NCBI GenBank assembly: GCA_039545295.1
Contig: BCIK01000009.1
Location: 62,001 to 126,000 of the forward strand
Length of the DNA: 64,000 nucleotides
Reading direction: 5' to 3'
From: Udeniomyces pyricola
Taxonomy: Eukaryota; Basidiomycota; Tremellomycetes; Cystofilobasidiales; Mrakiaceae
Translations under genes and position numbers: made by a program
Shown: piece by piece, positions 46,596 to 59,312 of the stretch
Position numbering within the stretch: the first letter of the stretch is position 1
Layout: every line of letters begins with the position of its first letter
Notes under the pieces: model-generated
Told to the model about the DNA's origin: nothing
The model's input: the letters and a program-made list of their open reading frames with translations, nothing else
Database searches by the model: none

Positions 46596-47621
46596 ATGGT
46601 TCGTACTTCTCTTCCCTCCTCATAACCATCCTTCTGTCTCCATCATCAACGGTTCAATGGTCTACTGCTGGGAAACATGAGAAGGATTAGCAAGGATTGA
46701 GGGAATACAGTCGACTGGACAGGGACTGGAGTACCGAGGAAGGATTGTCAGCCAGAACAGAAGAGCTCATACCATACCATACGTACCTCCCTCTGCCCCT
46801 CTCCTTCCTTCCCTTTCCCTCCTTGGTCCCACGCCTTGCGTTCTCCCTCTCCAGGCTTCCTCGGACAAGAAGACCCGATCCGCTCTCCAGGACGTTGTTA
46901 CCCGAGAGTACACCATCCACCTGCACAAGTACGTGCACGGTCGATCGTTCAAGAAGCGTGCTCCTTGGTAAGTTATCTTTTCTCTCTTTCCCCCTTCACT
47001 CCTTTGCTTCTCTTGGTTCTCTACGCTCTCTCTCTCTTCCGCCGTCTAACGAGTCTCCTTCTGATAATCCATCCCTGCCACATCTTTATCTTACATTCAA
47101 CAGGGCCATCAAGTCCATCGAGGCTTTCGCTACCAAGTCCATGGGCACTAAGGAGGTCAGGATCGACCCCAAGCTCAACCAGGCCGTCTGGGCCCAGGTA
47201 CGTTTCGTCTTCCTTCTTCAAATGCCCTCTTTCATTCCACTGGTGTCCTCTCTCTCTCTCGTCGTGTGGACGGCCTATTCTAGAAACAACTTGCAACCCA
47301 AGTGGTAGATAGTCTCGCTTCTGAACGGACATGAGAAAGAGAGGGAAACGCGAGCCAGTCACAGTCAGGTAGCTCGCGTATATGCGCGCGCATTAAGCTA
47401 CGAATCCGAATCATGACTCTGACCTTGCCTGCTTTTCACTCTTTCTATTGCTTTACACTACACAGGGTGTCAAGAACGTCCCCAAGCGACTCCGAATCCG
47501 CCTCGAGCGAAAGAGGAACGACGCCGAGGGCGCCAAGGAGAAGCTCTACACCCTCGCTACCGTCGTTGAGGGCGTCACCAACTTCAAGGGTCTCCAGACC
47601 GTTGTCGTTGACGAGGAGTAA
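46596..47621 (+). CDS. RPL31: 60S ribosomal protein L31 (eL31)
   Basis: Large-subunit ribosomal protein at the exit-tunnel rim, a docking site for nascent-chain factors. The first exon is the ATG alone (46596-46598), followed by a 256-base intron. Exon 2 starts at 46855 with [20 protein letters not shown], then [18 protein letters not shown]. Exon 3 gives [20 protein letters not shown] and [11 protein letters not shown]. Exon 4 ends with [40 protein letters not shown] and [11 protein letters not shown] (stop 47619-47621). Length of about 120 residues is typical. Introns 1 and 3 exceed 250 bases, longer than elsewhere in the window. A box C/D snoRNA was sought in them and not found. Confidence 0.96.
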
Positions 47622-48173
47622 AGAAAGGGCTTTTTTCTTGCCTTGACTTTTTTTCTTTCCAACTTGAGAGCTAGGAGATGATGATGAATGTTATCTCCTT
47701 AAATAAATCTTTATCACGCAGTGAAACTTTTCTTCTTACATCTTGACTTCTCAATAGTGAATTTGTCTGTGAGAACCGTGATTTCCAGCCTCACGGCTGG
47801 CTGAGTTGAATACGACATGCCCACAAAATCAAAACACTCCGAAAGAACACATATTCTCAGCTTGACAGACCACAGACGATCATGCACGAAAGCTACAGGT
47901 CTTCGTTTTCAATGTCATTCTGACTCAATAGCTGCACTAGTAACCTATCTCGTCCGATCATTCGGAAGGGTCCTTTTTTTTTTTTTTTTTTTTCTCGAGC
48001 GGCCTGTCCCTTTCGTCTGGACCCATGCTTCTATGTGAAAGTTTCATGCAAATCTTGAGCATGCATCTGGACCTTTTAGTATGCATCATGACAGGCCGGG
48101 GCTTTTACCCCTTGGTCCGTCTCGACCCGCCGGTTCCCATTGCCTTGCATTCATTGTCGTCCATGCGGCGAGC
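47622..48173. terminator. Convergent 3' region between RPL31 and the hydrolase
   Basis: About 550 bases between facing stops. It contains AATAAAT near 47703, a perfect hairpin (CCAGCC-TCAC-GGCTGG, 47785-47800) and a T run of about 17 near 47976-47993. No coding frame is supported. Confidence 0.5.
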
Positions 48174-50079
48174 TTAGCAGACGTGCTCCACGGCCTTGGT
48201 CGAAACGACCCGGGGCCCCAAGTCGCGTCCGACCGTCCTGGAGAAGAGCTCGAGCATGACCGAGAACTGAGCATGGTAGAGATTAGCAAAAAGAGGAAAT
48301 CGGTCATAAAAGTGAGGAGGATAAAGGGGAAGGAGGGGACGAAGTAGGAAGTAAGAATGCGTTGTTGAAAGGTCGGTCATTGAGGAAGACGGTACCATCG
48401 TCCATTCCCTCCCCCCCCCCCCCCCCCTATATGTTTGTGCATGCTTCCTCGGCTTCAAGAAGGGGTAAGAAGACCGAGCAACACGCACGAGTTCTTTCGT
48501 CAGGGCAGCGTCCCATCGACCCTTGGACGAGTCGTCCCGAATGAACGCATGTTGTGCTTGAACTTCATAAAACTAGACGAGGTTGCAGAACCATAATAAA
48601 GGTTCGTTAGTTGATCAGCAGGGATCGTCGAGGCGGAACGTCAAGGCCGACGCAGCCGTGGGAAAACGTACGGAAAAGGACACGCCGGCGTCATCCATGG
48701 TGTCGCGAATGAGGGTCCTGCCCGCTCGATCGACGTGAGTATCCCTGGAGATGAGAAAGGACTGTGTGAGCACGTGGTAGAACTTCTCCGTTTTCTCATC
48801 TTTCTTTGGAAAGGGGATACTCACTGCTTTCCAAAGACCATGGCAACTTCACACCCTCGACCTTCGGCATCGAGCTTGCCCTGGCTGACCTTTATGAGGG
48901 TATCGTCCTTTGCCCCCGCACCGAGCGTCGCAGAGTGAACGTCGGTCGCAAAGAAGCAGAACGACGAGAGAATTCGAGGGTCAAACGCCGCCTAGTCAAT
49001 GGGTTGAACGATGAAAAACATGCGATGTCATCAGTAAAGGCTGTAGTGCAGGCTGTGGAACCAGAGAGATGTAGGGAATCTCCGTAGAAATCAAGGACCA
49101 AGACGCACTCGTAAAGCCAAGTGGCCGCCCAAGCACATGCCTTGAAACAAAGGAAGTCAGAGGAGCATATCAGTAAAGTTGCCTGTGACCCTGTCAACAG
49201 CCAAGCACACCAATCAATCCATCGACGTACCAGTCGACGCGATGCGCCCTGTGCAGTTAGGGTGCGACTCGAGGAGATCAATCGTCTTGGTTGCGTCCTC
49301 ATCGTAGCTATCAAGGGGCTTCTCGGCCTTGTATTTGTTACCGAGGTCGGTTCCAGCCGTGTCATCTAAGATTGGATGAAGGAATCAGGTGAGGTTTAGC
49401 TAGACCATAATTGGGCGCGCGATAGGACAACCAAAAGAGATATATGTACTAACAAGGGATTGCTTCGGGACCTTGACCCTCAAAGTTCTGGAAGCTGCTG
49501 GGAACTAAGCATCACGGAGGTTTAGCTTTCATGGTACCATTATGGGTGAGAGTAGAGGTGAGGATCAATCTTACCCGCGACAACGTAACCTTGAGAGGCA
49601 ATGTTGGACGCGTATCTGCGTTGAGTGCGATCAGAAACGCGATGCAGTCGAGTTAGCCTCATCTCTCGTCTCTTCCTTCGGCGCTCTCGTCGTTTGATAT
49701 CCAAGGGGAACTACCTGGCGACAGGAGGAGTGTTTTGGTAAATTTCTGAGGGAGGGAGAGAGACAACAACGACGATGAGGGTCGACTCGCGGGAAATCAG
49801 CGGTCTTGGCTTCGAATTCGGCGCGGATGTACGCGTCAGACGGACCTGTAAAGCAAATCACTCCTGGCTGAGAAGCAATGCCGATGGTATGAGAGATTGT
49901 CAGGCCAACGAATGGAAGTATTCATGCATCGCGATCATCGCATGTAGAATGTGAAAAGACACTGGAGTCCTCACCCATCTCGCTTGAGGGTACTCCTTGA
50001 GGTTCGGCTCGTAGAGGTAGACACGCATCGAATGGCCAGAGGCCATCTGAATATCTTTGTAGGATTCCTTGACGAGCAT
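48174..50079 (-). CDS. Dienelactone hydrolase family protein
   Basis: Alpha/beta hydrolase of the dienelactone hydrolase family, cytosolic, substrate unknown. The start (50079) gives MLVKESYKDIQMASGHSMRV and YLYEPNLKEYPQARW. Small exons follow: PGVICFTG (22 bases), EIYQNTPPVAR, YASNIASQGYVVA, FQNFEGPEAIPYDTAGTD and CTGRIASTG. The nucleophile elbow G-M-C-L-G-G lies on a 32-base exon (49140-49109) continuing HLALRAAFDPRIL. The other triad residues are visible: Asp in FGKQ|DTHVDRAG and His in VQAQHAFIRDD. The last exon (FSVMLELFSRTVGRDLG) ends AVEHVC at 48174-48176. The last intron contains a 17-base C run on the plus strand. All three catalytic residues are present, so an active enzyme is likely. 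Confidence 0.88.
48411..48427 (+). repeat. Poly-C run (17 bases)
   Basis: Uninterrupted C tract inside the last intron of the dienelactone hydrolase gene, hence G17 on its sense strand. Such runs are error-prone in sequencing and could influence splicing. Confidence 0.9.
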
Positions 50080-50867
50080 GAGAAAAGACTGTGTCGTGTT
50101 TGATTGATAGAGCTGAAGGAGTAGAGGCTGAGGTGTTTGCTTAGTTGCACTATGGAGGATGATGGGTGGTGTTATAGTGTAGGCCGGTGCGAACGGGACG
50201 GTCGTCTCCGCAACGAGCTAGTTAGGATGATTACCGTAATTGAGATTTCCGTCAGAGAGCTCATTACCACATATAGATTGACAAAGAAGCCCCACCTATA
50301 TGTGTCGCTTATCGTGTCGATTGAAGTGTTCATAATATCAATAACAATAATAATGAAAGAGAGACCGACCACCGCCATGTACTGTGTAGATGCTGTGCTG
50401 AAAGCACTAGCTGCTGTGCGCTGTGTGTGTCCTTTCCACAGTTCCCCCCACCTTTCCCTCAGCCATATCGTCATGCAACATGATGGACATGCCGTTTCCC
50501 GTTACCCATCTTTTCCCTCATATCGTTACATCCCACATCACGCTTCTCAATCGCACCGCTTCAAGCCGACTATGATGCTCCCAATATTCCAGCTTCCATT
50601 GTCAACAAACATCATCATGTCTGCCCCTTCAGTGACAGTCTCGCCCCTACCTGCAAATCGAGTTCAACTGTCCATGACCAGGCCTCGCCTCAACTCACGC
50701 AAAGTGACCCACGCAAAAAACAATCGAGCCAACTCACCCCCGTCGACCACCTCCTCATCCGTATCATCCGTCTTGATTCATCTCAATCCATCCTCCATTC
50801 TGCACATCACCACCCCTGTCTCTCCCCATCCTCCAGCACTTCCTCTCCTTCTCTCTCGAGCCCTAGC
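50080..50867. promoter_or_regulatory. Divergent region between the hydrolase and the DUF3020 gene
   Basis: About 790 bases that include both promoters. An open frame with ATG at 50137 runs through but is in a different frame from the DUF3020 protein and matches nothing. The reading frame of the DUF3020 protein stays open upstream of its first ATG, so an extra 5' exon starting near 50620 may exist. Confidence 0.45.
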
Positions 50868-52793
50868 ATGCAAATCGTTCCATCGTTGGAAGAAGCCTAC
50901 CTCCATCCTGGGCCCGAGCTCGAACCCAAGGGCGAATCCGATCGGATCGAACGCGAAACAGCCGAAGATCATCAGTTTGCGGTGGACCCTGTTCAGGGTT
51001 TAGCAGGCGTCCCACACCAAGACGGTCCATCTCATAGCGGGCAAGAGATGGCCGGTACTAACGATTTTGTAGAGGCAAGGCCAGAGCAAAGAGAGGCAGA
51101 AGACCTGCAAGCCTTCGCGTCCACCCACGATCACCAGCACACTGAAGCGGAATCCCTGCCCCATCCGGACCATTCGACAGTTCCGTACCACCTTCCTGAC
51201 GACCATCATGACGAACATTCTCCAACCCCTTGGTACGAAACCGAAGCAGGGGCCCGCGATCTCGCTCTCTGCGTCGCAAGGGCCGAAGTGTTAGCTTCTC
51301 GCGAGGGCAGCATCGCATCTGTGGCTACTAGGCCAGTCACCGCCGCAAACGCTACACACTCAGCATCAAGACTCACTGGGCCGGTATCCCCAATATTGCT
51401 TTCCCCGCGTAGGGTGTCGACGACAGCCACGACCTTGACAGGCACATCGTCCGCAGCGCGGCCTTCGGCCCCCGACCCCGCTGATTCCTCCGCCGAGACC
51501 AAGAAGAAGCCCCAGATACGAAATGAACCCACTTCGGAGGAGGACCTCGCTCGACTCGAAAGGGTCCGCGCGCAGGGGAGGGAGCGTCAACGACGAAAGC
51601 GAGAGAAGGATCGTCTCAAGAGAATGGCCGAGGTGAGCAGGTCTCGAGAGTGTTATCGCTCTGACGAGGTAGGACGTATGCCGATGTCCCGGAATGTTCG
51701 ACTCACCTCCTTTTGTATCAATCCTCTGCTGAGAGTAGAACGGAGGAATTGATCCTCGAGATGTCAAGGGCAAAAAGCGAGCTAGGCCCAGCGACCCTCG
51801 GCCTTCTGGCTCGATCGAGCCTCTCGCCCCTGACTTCCTCCCATCGGCTTCATCTTCTTCCTCATCTCACAATCCGCACAACCTCAGTCATGCGTCCCTC
51901 TCCTTCACTGCTGCTCATCCTGTTCCTTCGTCTGAGAACGCCGTCGCGTCCTCCTCAACGAGCCACGTCCCCATTCCTCACCTTGACCCATACTTTCAAC
52001 ATCCGCCGGGCACGCTCACGGCACCTGGCGCTCAGCATCTGCTTTCTATCTCGGCCGCGCTCTCTGAGGCCCAGCGTGGCTTCGCGACATCATCCGAACC
52101 ATCTCCGACGCGGCCTCGGCCTGATCCCCAGCCTTCACTCCTACCAGAGGGGCAAGGGGGGCTCAGTCGGGCAGGGGCCAGTACAGGACCAAGTCCCAAC
52201 GGTCACCACTTTGCCAGCACGCTCTTCCTAGCTTTGCAGTTAAATGAGGGTTTGAGAACTCACCTTATACAAGCGCTCGGGCTCCAGGACCTGGTGAGTG
52301 CTGCAAATACTGGACGGAGTGCGAGCTAGTTGAGCTCGCTGACGCCAGGTGGTTTGGTTTCTTTCGCCTACAGGATCTCAGCCAACTCCGCATCGAGGTC
52401 GCCGAGGCATTTGATCGGTTCGCGAAGAAAGTCATCCACGCTGGGGACGAGCCTGAGATGCCCCCCAAGGCAGGACGTGCTGAACTGGACCGACGTGCTG
52501 AACCTGATAAGGTGCGATGAACTGTGTTGACCCCTTCCTACGCATCACTTGTTGTATTTCTGACTTGGAATCGTCCATCTTCGCTCCGCGTTGAACCCAC
52601 TCATGATGATGTCTTCCGTCAGCCAATAATCACCACTCCGCCAAGATCCTGCCCTAGTCCCGATCCTGATCGTCCCTCACCCGCGCCGTCGGGACCGTCG
52701 ATGGACACGAGCGGGACATTGGTGGGACAAGCGGGACGTGAGGAGATGGGCAGCAATAAGGAGACTGGACATGGTTCAGGATCGAAGGAGTAG
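50868..52793 (+). CDS. DUF3020 domain protein (basic-region regulator candidate)
   Basis: Exon 1 (50868-51632) encodes an acidic, His/Pro/Ser-rich region, then the DUF3020 basic helix SEEDLARLERVRAQGRERQR followed by RKREKDRLKRMAE. An in-phase intron leads to NGGIDPRDVKGKKRARPSD. The central part (51.7-52.3 kb) is Pro/Ser-rich with FASTLFLALQLNEGLRTHLI. Next is an exon with DLSQLRIEVAEAFDRFAKKV, and a low-complexity tail ends GHGSGSKE (stop 52791-52793). DUF3020 occurs in fungal proteins and resembles a basic DNA-binding region, so a nuclear regulator is plausible but not shown. The start is the first in-frame ATG; an upstream exon is possible because the frame stays open before it. Confidence 0.72.
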
Positions 52794-53423
52794 AGCACAG
52801 CGTGTTGAGGAGGATTGTTGGAGGAGCGATGAGGGAATTCTGTATATGTTGGGTGTATGTCGCGTACGGCCATTATTGTTATATATATATGTTGATGATG
52901 ATGCAGACATCACCGAATTCACGTTGCTCAAATCATGGTCGATGGCATCCATCATTTATAGCCAAAACTGCGACTAGGAACCATGGATGAAATCGATGAA
53001 ATACATGCATCACGCTCCACCTAGCGAACTGTATAAGTATATAGACATGGTGTTGGCACTGCATGAAAAAATGGAAAGCGCACTTTTGAACTTGTAATTA
53101 TCGCGAGAACGTACGACGGCCGGCCCCGAGATGATTGATTGATGAGAGCTACTTCACCATCGCCTCACCCATCGAATATCGACCCCCCCCTCCCCTTGAA
53201 GCTGGATCTCCTAGTGCTACGCCTCATCCCCCACACACAAACACACACCTTTCTCTCTCATCATCCGCTCGCTTGCTCTTGACTACGCGTCATACATCAC
53301 CCCACCAATATAGACTACGCCACCAACAGCGCCCTTGAACCTCAATCATCTGTCCGACGCGTCTGGCCTCCTTCCGAATCTCAAACAAGCCGCCCATACC
53401 CCCCCCCCCTTTCCTTGCTCAAC
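52794..53423. promoter_or_regulatory. Intergenic region between the DUF3020 and GEA genes
   Basis: About 630 bases between same-strand genes. It contains a (TA)n patch near 52879-52890 and C runs just before the GEA start (53400-53409). No coding frame is supported. Confidence 0.5.
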
Positions 53424-56400
53424 ATGGACGTTCCGGCCTCGCATCTCGTCTTTTCTAACATCACCATTTGCACAAATGCGATGCGCAAGAACTCGCGTTG
53501 GGCCAACACGTCGTCCTATGTCGGTGGACGGAGACCGTCTGCCGGCCAGAAGTCTCTTCGCTCAGGCTCGTTCTCGGGTGACAACACAAGCAACTACGCC
53601 CACGACGATGGCCACCCTGGGAGAGAAGGAAACGAGGAGGACCTTATGGCAGGCTTTGTTGAGCTCCGACGCAAGTTAGCAGAGAGTGAAGGTATGTGGG
53701 ATTGGCATTCAAAGACCAAGGTCCATGTGGATGCATGCGTAGAGATGGTATCTCCCGGCTAATCCGACCGTGAAACGGATCCATGCTTGCCTTATTGTTT
53801 CCCTCGGCAGCCCTTCCGCCTCTCTCGACGGTCGTCGCCCCCTTCCTGGCCATCATTCGATCGCCTACAACAACAGGGCCAATCACCTCTCATGCCCTGA
53901 GCTCCATCTCGTCTCTGCTTTCCCTCTTCCCTACGCCAACGCAGCAACAAGCTCAACTGTCATCTTCGGACGACGCGACAGGCAATCTGGCCCAGCAGCA
54001 GCAGCTTCCCCTCGTCCTCTCCGAAATCTCGTCGGCCGTGACCCACTGCAAATTCGAGGCGTCTGATTCGCAAGGAGATGAGGTCGTTCTGCTCAAGATG
54101 CTCGGCATCATCGGCGAGCTCGTCGAGCGATGGGGCGGTGGACGCGATGGTCAGGGCGTAGTCAGCTTGGGTGACAAGGAAGTGTGCGAGATGCTCGAGA
54201 CGGGACTTGGCATGTGCTGTCAAATGAGGCTCAGCGGTGAGAATTTAAAGATTCAGTGCGAGAGAATAATAAGAAAGATCATGGATCCAAGCTGAGATAT
54301 CTTCTTCTGGCTTACGCCCTCTTCCATCAACAGAACTCCTTCGCCGTACCGCCGAGAGCACAGTACAAACCATGGTCCGCATCGTCTTTAGCCGTCTCGT
54401 CCACATCGACGTGCCTGCTCCGATTACCCTTGACTCGGCTTCCGAGTCGACTCAGGCTCCATCCGTGACGCAGGAGCTTGAGGTCTCGGTGGCCCCCATG
54501 GATCCTGCAAGTGTCGAGATTGGCGGGACTAGCAGCGAACATGCCTTCTCGGAGTCAGCCCTCGATGGTAAGCACACTTGTTCGACCAGAAATAGCACTC
54601 GACCGACTGTGATAAGCTGCGGCTAACGTTCGACTCGTATTCATGCTTTAGTCACAAATGGGACCGATGCCCCCCCACAGCCGTTCGCTCCCTACGGTCC
54701 TGCGACGACGATTGAGCTCATCCGGGTTCTCATCACTCTCCTCAACCCGTTCGATAACCAGCACACCGACTCGATGCGACTCGCCGCCCTTGGCATCCTC
54801 AATACCGCACTTGAGACGGCCGGCTCGCATGTCGGTCAATGGGACGAGATGCGGTCAATGCTCTCGGACGAGGGTTGCAAGTACCTCTTCCAGTTGACGC
54901 GATCCGACAGCCCAAACCTTCTCTCGGGTAGTCTGAGGGTCACAAGCACACTTTTTGCCACGCTGAGAGAGCACCTCAAACCACAGCTCGAACTCTTCCT
55001 CTCGTACCTCATTGACCGATTGACACCACCACCATCGGTTCTCCATCGATCCCTCAACCAAAACTCTGTCTCGGGCTCGGCTGCATCTTCGGTGGCTCCC
55101 TCCGAAGAAGCGTCGACGCCGACCAATTCGCGTCCCTCTGTGGGGTTCGGGCTCGCTGCTCAAGGGGAGAGTCGGACCCTTCTGCTCGAAGCCCTTGCCT
55201 CGCTCGCTCGCCAACCGTCGTTCCTTGCCGATCTCTGGGTCAACTACGATTGCGACATGAACTGCGAGGATCTCTTTGAGAAGACCGTTGGCTTCCTGAC
55301 GCGGGTAGGTCGGAGTTTTGCTGGATTTTACCTCTGTGATGCGGAAGACTACGATAAGCCTGAGCTGACACGTTCCTACCGTCTCCTTCTTTCTTAGGGG
55401 GTCTATCCCAACGCTCCGGGAGCTGGTCCCGATGCCCAAACGGATGCCCAAATGATTTGCCTCGACATTCTCCTCTCTTCGGTCAACAGCATGGCCCATC
55501 GCATCGAGGCAGGTGCCAACAGCTGGCCAGAGGTGAGCGATTTGGTTATTTTCTTACCTCTTCCCAGCGTATCTCGTGATCTGGTTAAAAGATACTGACC
55601 TGACGCGTCCCTTATTTCCGCCCTCAGTCTCATCCGACTGTTGAGAAACTCACCGAGCAAAAGTCGCGCAAGCGGATCCTGCTCGCTGGAGCGACTCGAT
55701 TTAACGTCAAGCCCAAATCAGGTCTCAGCTTCCTCGAAGAAAATGGACTTCTGGTTTACGAAAACGATGCGGCGCGAGCCCAAGCCATTGCGAGCCTGCT
55801 CAAGAGCAGTCCGAAGCTCGACAAGAAGCTACTCGGTGATTACATCAGTCGACCCGACAACATCGACGTTCTTACGGCTTTTATCCGCATGTTTTCGTTC
55901 AAAGATGTGAGTTGTTGAGGCTCCTTGGGCCGTCTGTCGTTTGGGTCAACAAGCTGATGCACCACTTAACACACGTTGCACTCGTCAGAAACTCGTCGCC
56001 GATGCTATGCGAGACCTTCTTGAAGCCTTCCGTTTGCCGGGAGAATCGCAGCAGATCAGTCGAATCACTGAAACTTTTGCCGAAATCTACTTTGCTTCGG
56101 GCCCTGGTGTGTATTTCAAAGCAAATCACGAGTGAACTGGCCGCAACACACTGATTCAGTGCATGCTCCTTACGATTATCTTCCAACAGCTGAAATCAAA
56201 TCGCAAGACGCCGTTTACGTTCTGGCGTACTCTATCATCATGCTCAACACCGACTTGTTCTCTCCCCAAGTGCGCAAGCGAATGGCATTCGAGGACTACA
56301 AGCGCAATCTTCGGGGTGTCAACGATGGGGCCGACTTTTCCGACTCGTTCCTCGTGAGTGGAGTCTTGATGAACGGACTTGAAAGCAAGGACTGGGAGCT

Positions 56401-59278
56401 GACATTTCTCCGTCGTGATTGATAGCGGGACGTCTACGATTCGATCAAGCGGAAGGAAATCATTCTGCCTGAGGAGCACACGGGTCAGCTTGGCTTTGAT
56501 TACGCTTGGAAGGAGCTTCTTGCCCGAGCACCAAAAGCCGGCCCAATGCTTGTTTGCAATAGTTCGCTGCTCGATGCCGACATGTTCAAAGTCGTTTCAA
56601 AACAAATCGTCTCGGCCATCGCCTATGCGTCAGTCGTCTCAACATCTCTCGCACGACGACGCTTCATATCTAATCTCTCATGATTCTTCTTCTCGCGGCA
56701 ACAGCTTCACTACATTCAACGACGACTACGTGATTCAGCGTGCCATCACCGGCTTCCGGCAGTGTGCGACAATCGCAAGCACGTTCCACTTGCCTGAAGT
56801 CTTTGACCACATCGTCATGGCCCTCTCGCAGAGTCAGTCGTTTTCCCAATAAAATTTCGCCCGACTGTTTCCATCATCGATACTCACGCGTTCTAGCTGC
56901 TGCTTCTTGCCTCTCCTGCAGCGACCGGTCTGCTCGACGACCGCGATCCATCGCAGGCCGCTATCAACAACCCCGTCGTACAAGTCGAGGGCCAGTCTCT
57001 CACTGTCTCATCCCTCTCGGTCCGTTTCGGTCTCAACTACAAGTCGCAGCTCGCCGCCGTCGTGCTCTTCACGATCGCCAACGGCAACGGTAACTCAATC
57101 AGGGAGGGATGGTCGCAAGTGAGTCTTTCCTCGCTCGTCCTGGTATCATCTCCAGCGTGTTGATGGAATCACATTCGCCCGATGCTAACAAAAGGTTCCC
57201 ATGCTCCTGCAGATCTTTGAAATGTACCAGACGCTGTTCCTCCACTCGCTACTTCCGACTCCGATGCTCCAGATGGAGGACTTCCTCGCCGGAACCTCAA
57301 TGATTCCGTTACAAGTTGCTCCGACCTCAACTGGTCGCGAGGATCGTCGAACGGATGGTGGCCTCCTCTCAGCGTTGTCGTCGTACCTTCTGAGTCCATA
57401 CGGCGGTAGCAATGAGGCTGTGGGTGTTCCTACCTGCACAGACGACGAGATTGAGGCCACACTCTCAACGGTAGACTGCTTGGGAAGCTGTCGGTTCGAG
57501 GAACTGTACTCGCAGCTCATGTGAGTTTGTCGTCCAATACCAGAATCCATTCGCTCGCCACATCACCGCGAAACTGACCATTATATGACTGCCTTTTCTC
57601 TTTTCCGAATAGTCAACTCGACGTCGACTCTCTCGTCTACGCTGCCCGAGCTCTCAAAGATCTCGCCGATCGACGAGCCAGCGAGAGACCCACTCCAGTA
57701 GCATCTAAGCATCCCCGATCAGGTTCGATTCGACAAGAGCACGGCGGTCGGGATTCACCCGTTGGAGGAAGGGCTTCATCTGCCCAGCATGATGGACGCG
57801 ACGGCCAGATCCCGTATGACCCAGCATCCGTCTTCCTCATGGAGATGCTCGTCAGTCTGACCAGTCAGGCGAAGCCACACGTCGCCGAACTCTGGTAAGA
57901 ATCAGGTTACACATGGCACTGTATGCCCATAATAGGAAATCAACAGCAATTGACGCTCGATCTTCTGTTTTAGGCCCATCGCATTTGAGCACCTGACAAT
58001 GCTGCTGTCAGCCGCGACAACATACAGCGTGTTGCTCATTGAGCGAGCGGTCGTGGGATTGTTGAGACTCTGCGTCGTCATATCACAGCAGGTAAGCGAC
58101 TCTGCTGTAGCTCCGTACGAGACTGCATACTGCTTACTAACGATGCTGCTTTCGCTACTGGGGTCATTAGCCGGACATGCGCGATCAACTTTATCTCGCT
58201 CTCGACCTTCTTCGCAGCCTTCCAGGTCCAATCCTCACGTCCGTATCCGAGCAGCTCATGGCCGGTGTATCGAAGCTTTTGGAGCAAGGCTCGGGACTCA
58301 TCAAGTACGTCATGGTCATGTTCGCTACTTCAAAATCGTTCACATATTTCATACGCTTACGTCCCATACCGGTATTCCCGCCAGATCCACTACCGAGTGG
58401 GGCCTCGTCCTCTCCCTGGTTCGAGCTTCCATCGCCCATCCGGAAGCCTCCAAGGTCGCTCTCGATCTTGTCCTCAAGATCTCATCGTCATCGGTCAGCG
58501 CAGAGAATCTTCCTCCACTCGTCGCCGTTCTCTCGGCATTTGTCGAGCAGGGCAGTCGGTCCACATCCGTCAAGCAGCATCGAAGAGTTCCGAGTCATCA
58601 AAACAAATCGATGCCGCTGTGAGTATTTGGCATCGTGCTTCCGCGATCATGCAGTCAGGTCGCTAACGACTTGCCTACGTGTGTCTCTGTCGTAGCGAGC
58701 CGGCAGTCGAACGTGCGCTTAAAGCGGTCGACGCGCTATACGGCCTTCGAACATCGTGTGCGGCTCTGGTCAAGGCTTCATCACTACCTGAGTCTGAAGG
58801 TATGTTTGATTACCATTCGGGATAAAGCCTCTTGTCTCACGTGTCGTCCTAACGTGAGCATCATTGTTGTTGTTCTTTTTTTTTTATAGCCTCTGCACAG
58901 TTCTGGTTGCCTCCACTTCGAGCTCTTGCATCCCACACTGTTTCGCCCTCATGGGAAATTCGAATCGATTCCCTTCAACACCTCCAACGGATCCTTCCTA
59001 CCTCGAATAGCATCCCACGTGATGTCGGGTTGACCGCGATTCTCTTCCCCATGCTTGACGAGCTTCTCAAACCTCAGACGATTGCCCTCGACCCGCAAGG
59101 GATGGAAGAGACACGATTAAGAGCGTCGGCATTGCTCTGTCGCGTATTCTTGGTGTACCTCTCGGAGGTATCCGACGGGGACGATGTACTAGAGCTTTGG
59201 CTTGGTGTCGTCGACGCGTTAGATAGGCTGATGAGCAGCGGTCGACCCGATCAATTGGTACGTAAATCTCTTGCTTGA

Positions 59279-59312
<34 letters not shown>

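Noticed and set aside
46599..47466. Possible snoRNA inside the long RPL31 introns
   Set aside because: Some CTGA-like D boxes exist, but I found no RTGATGA C box at suitable spacing and no terminal stem. An H/ACA fold was not evident by eye.
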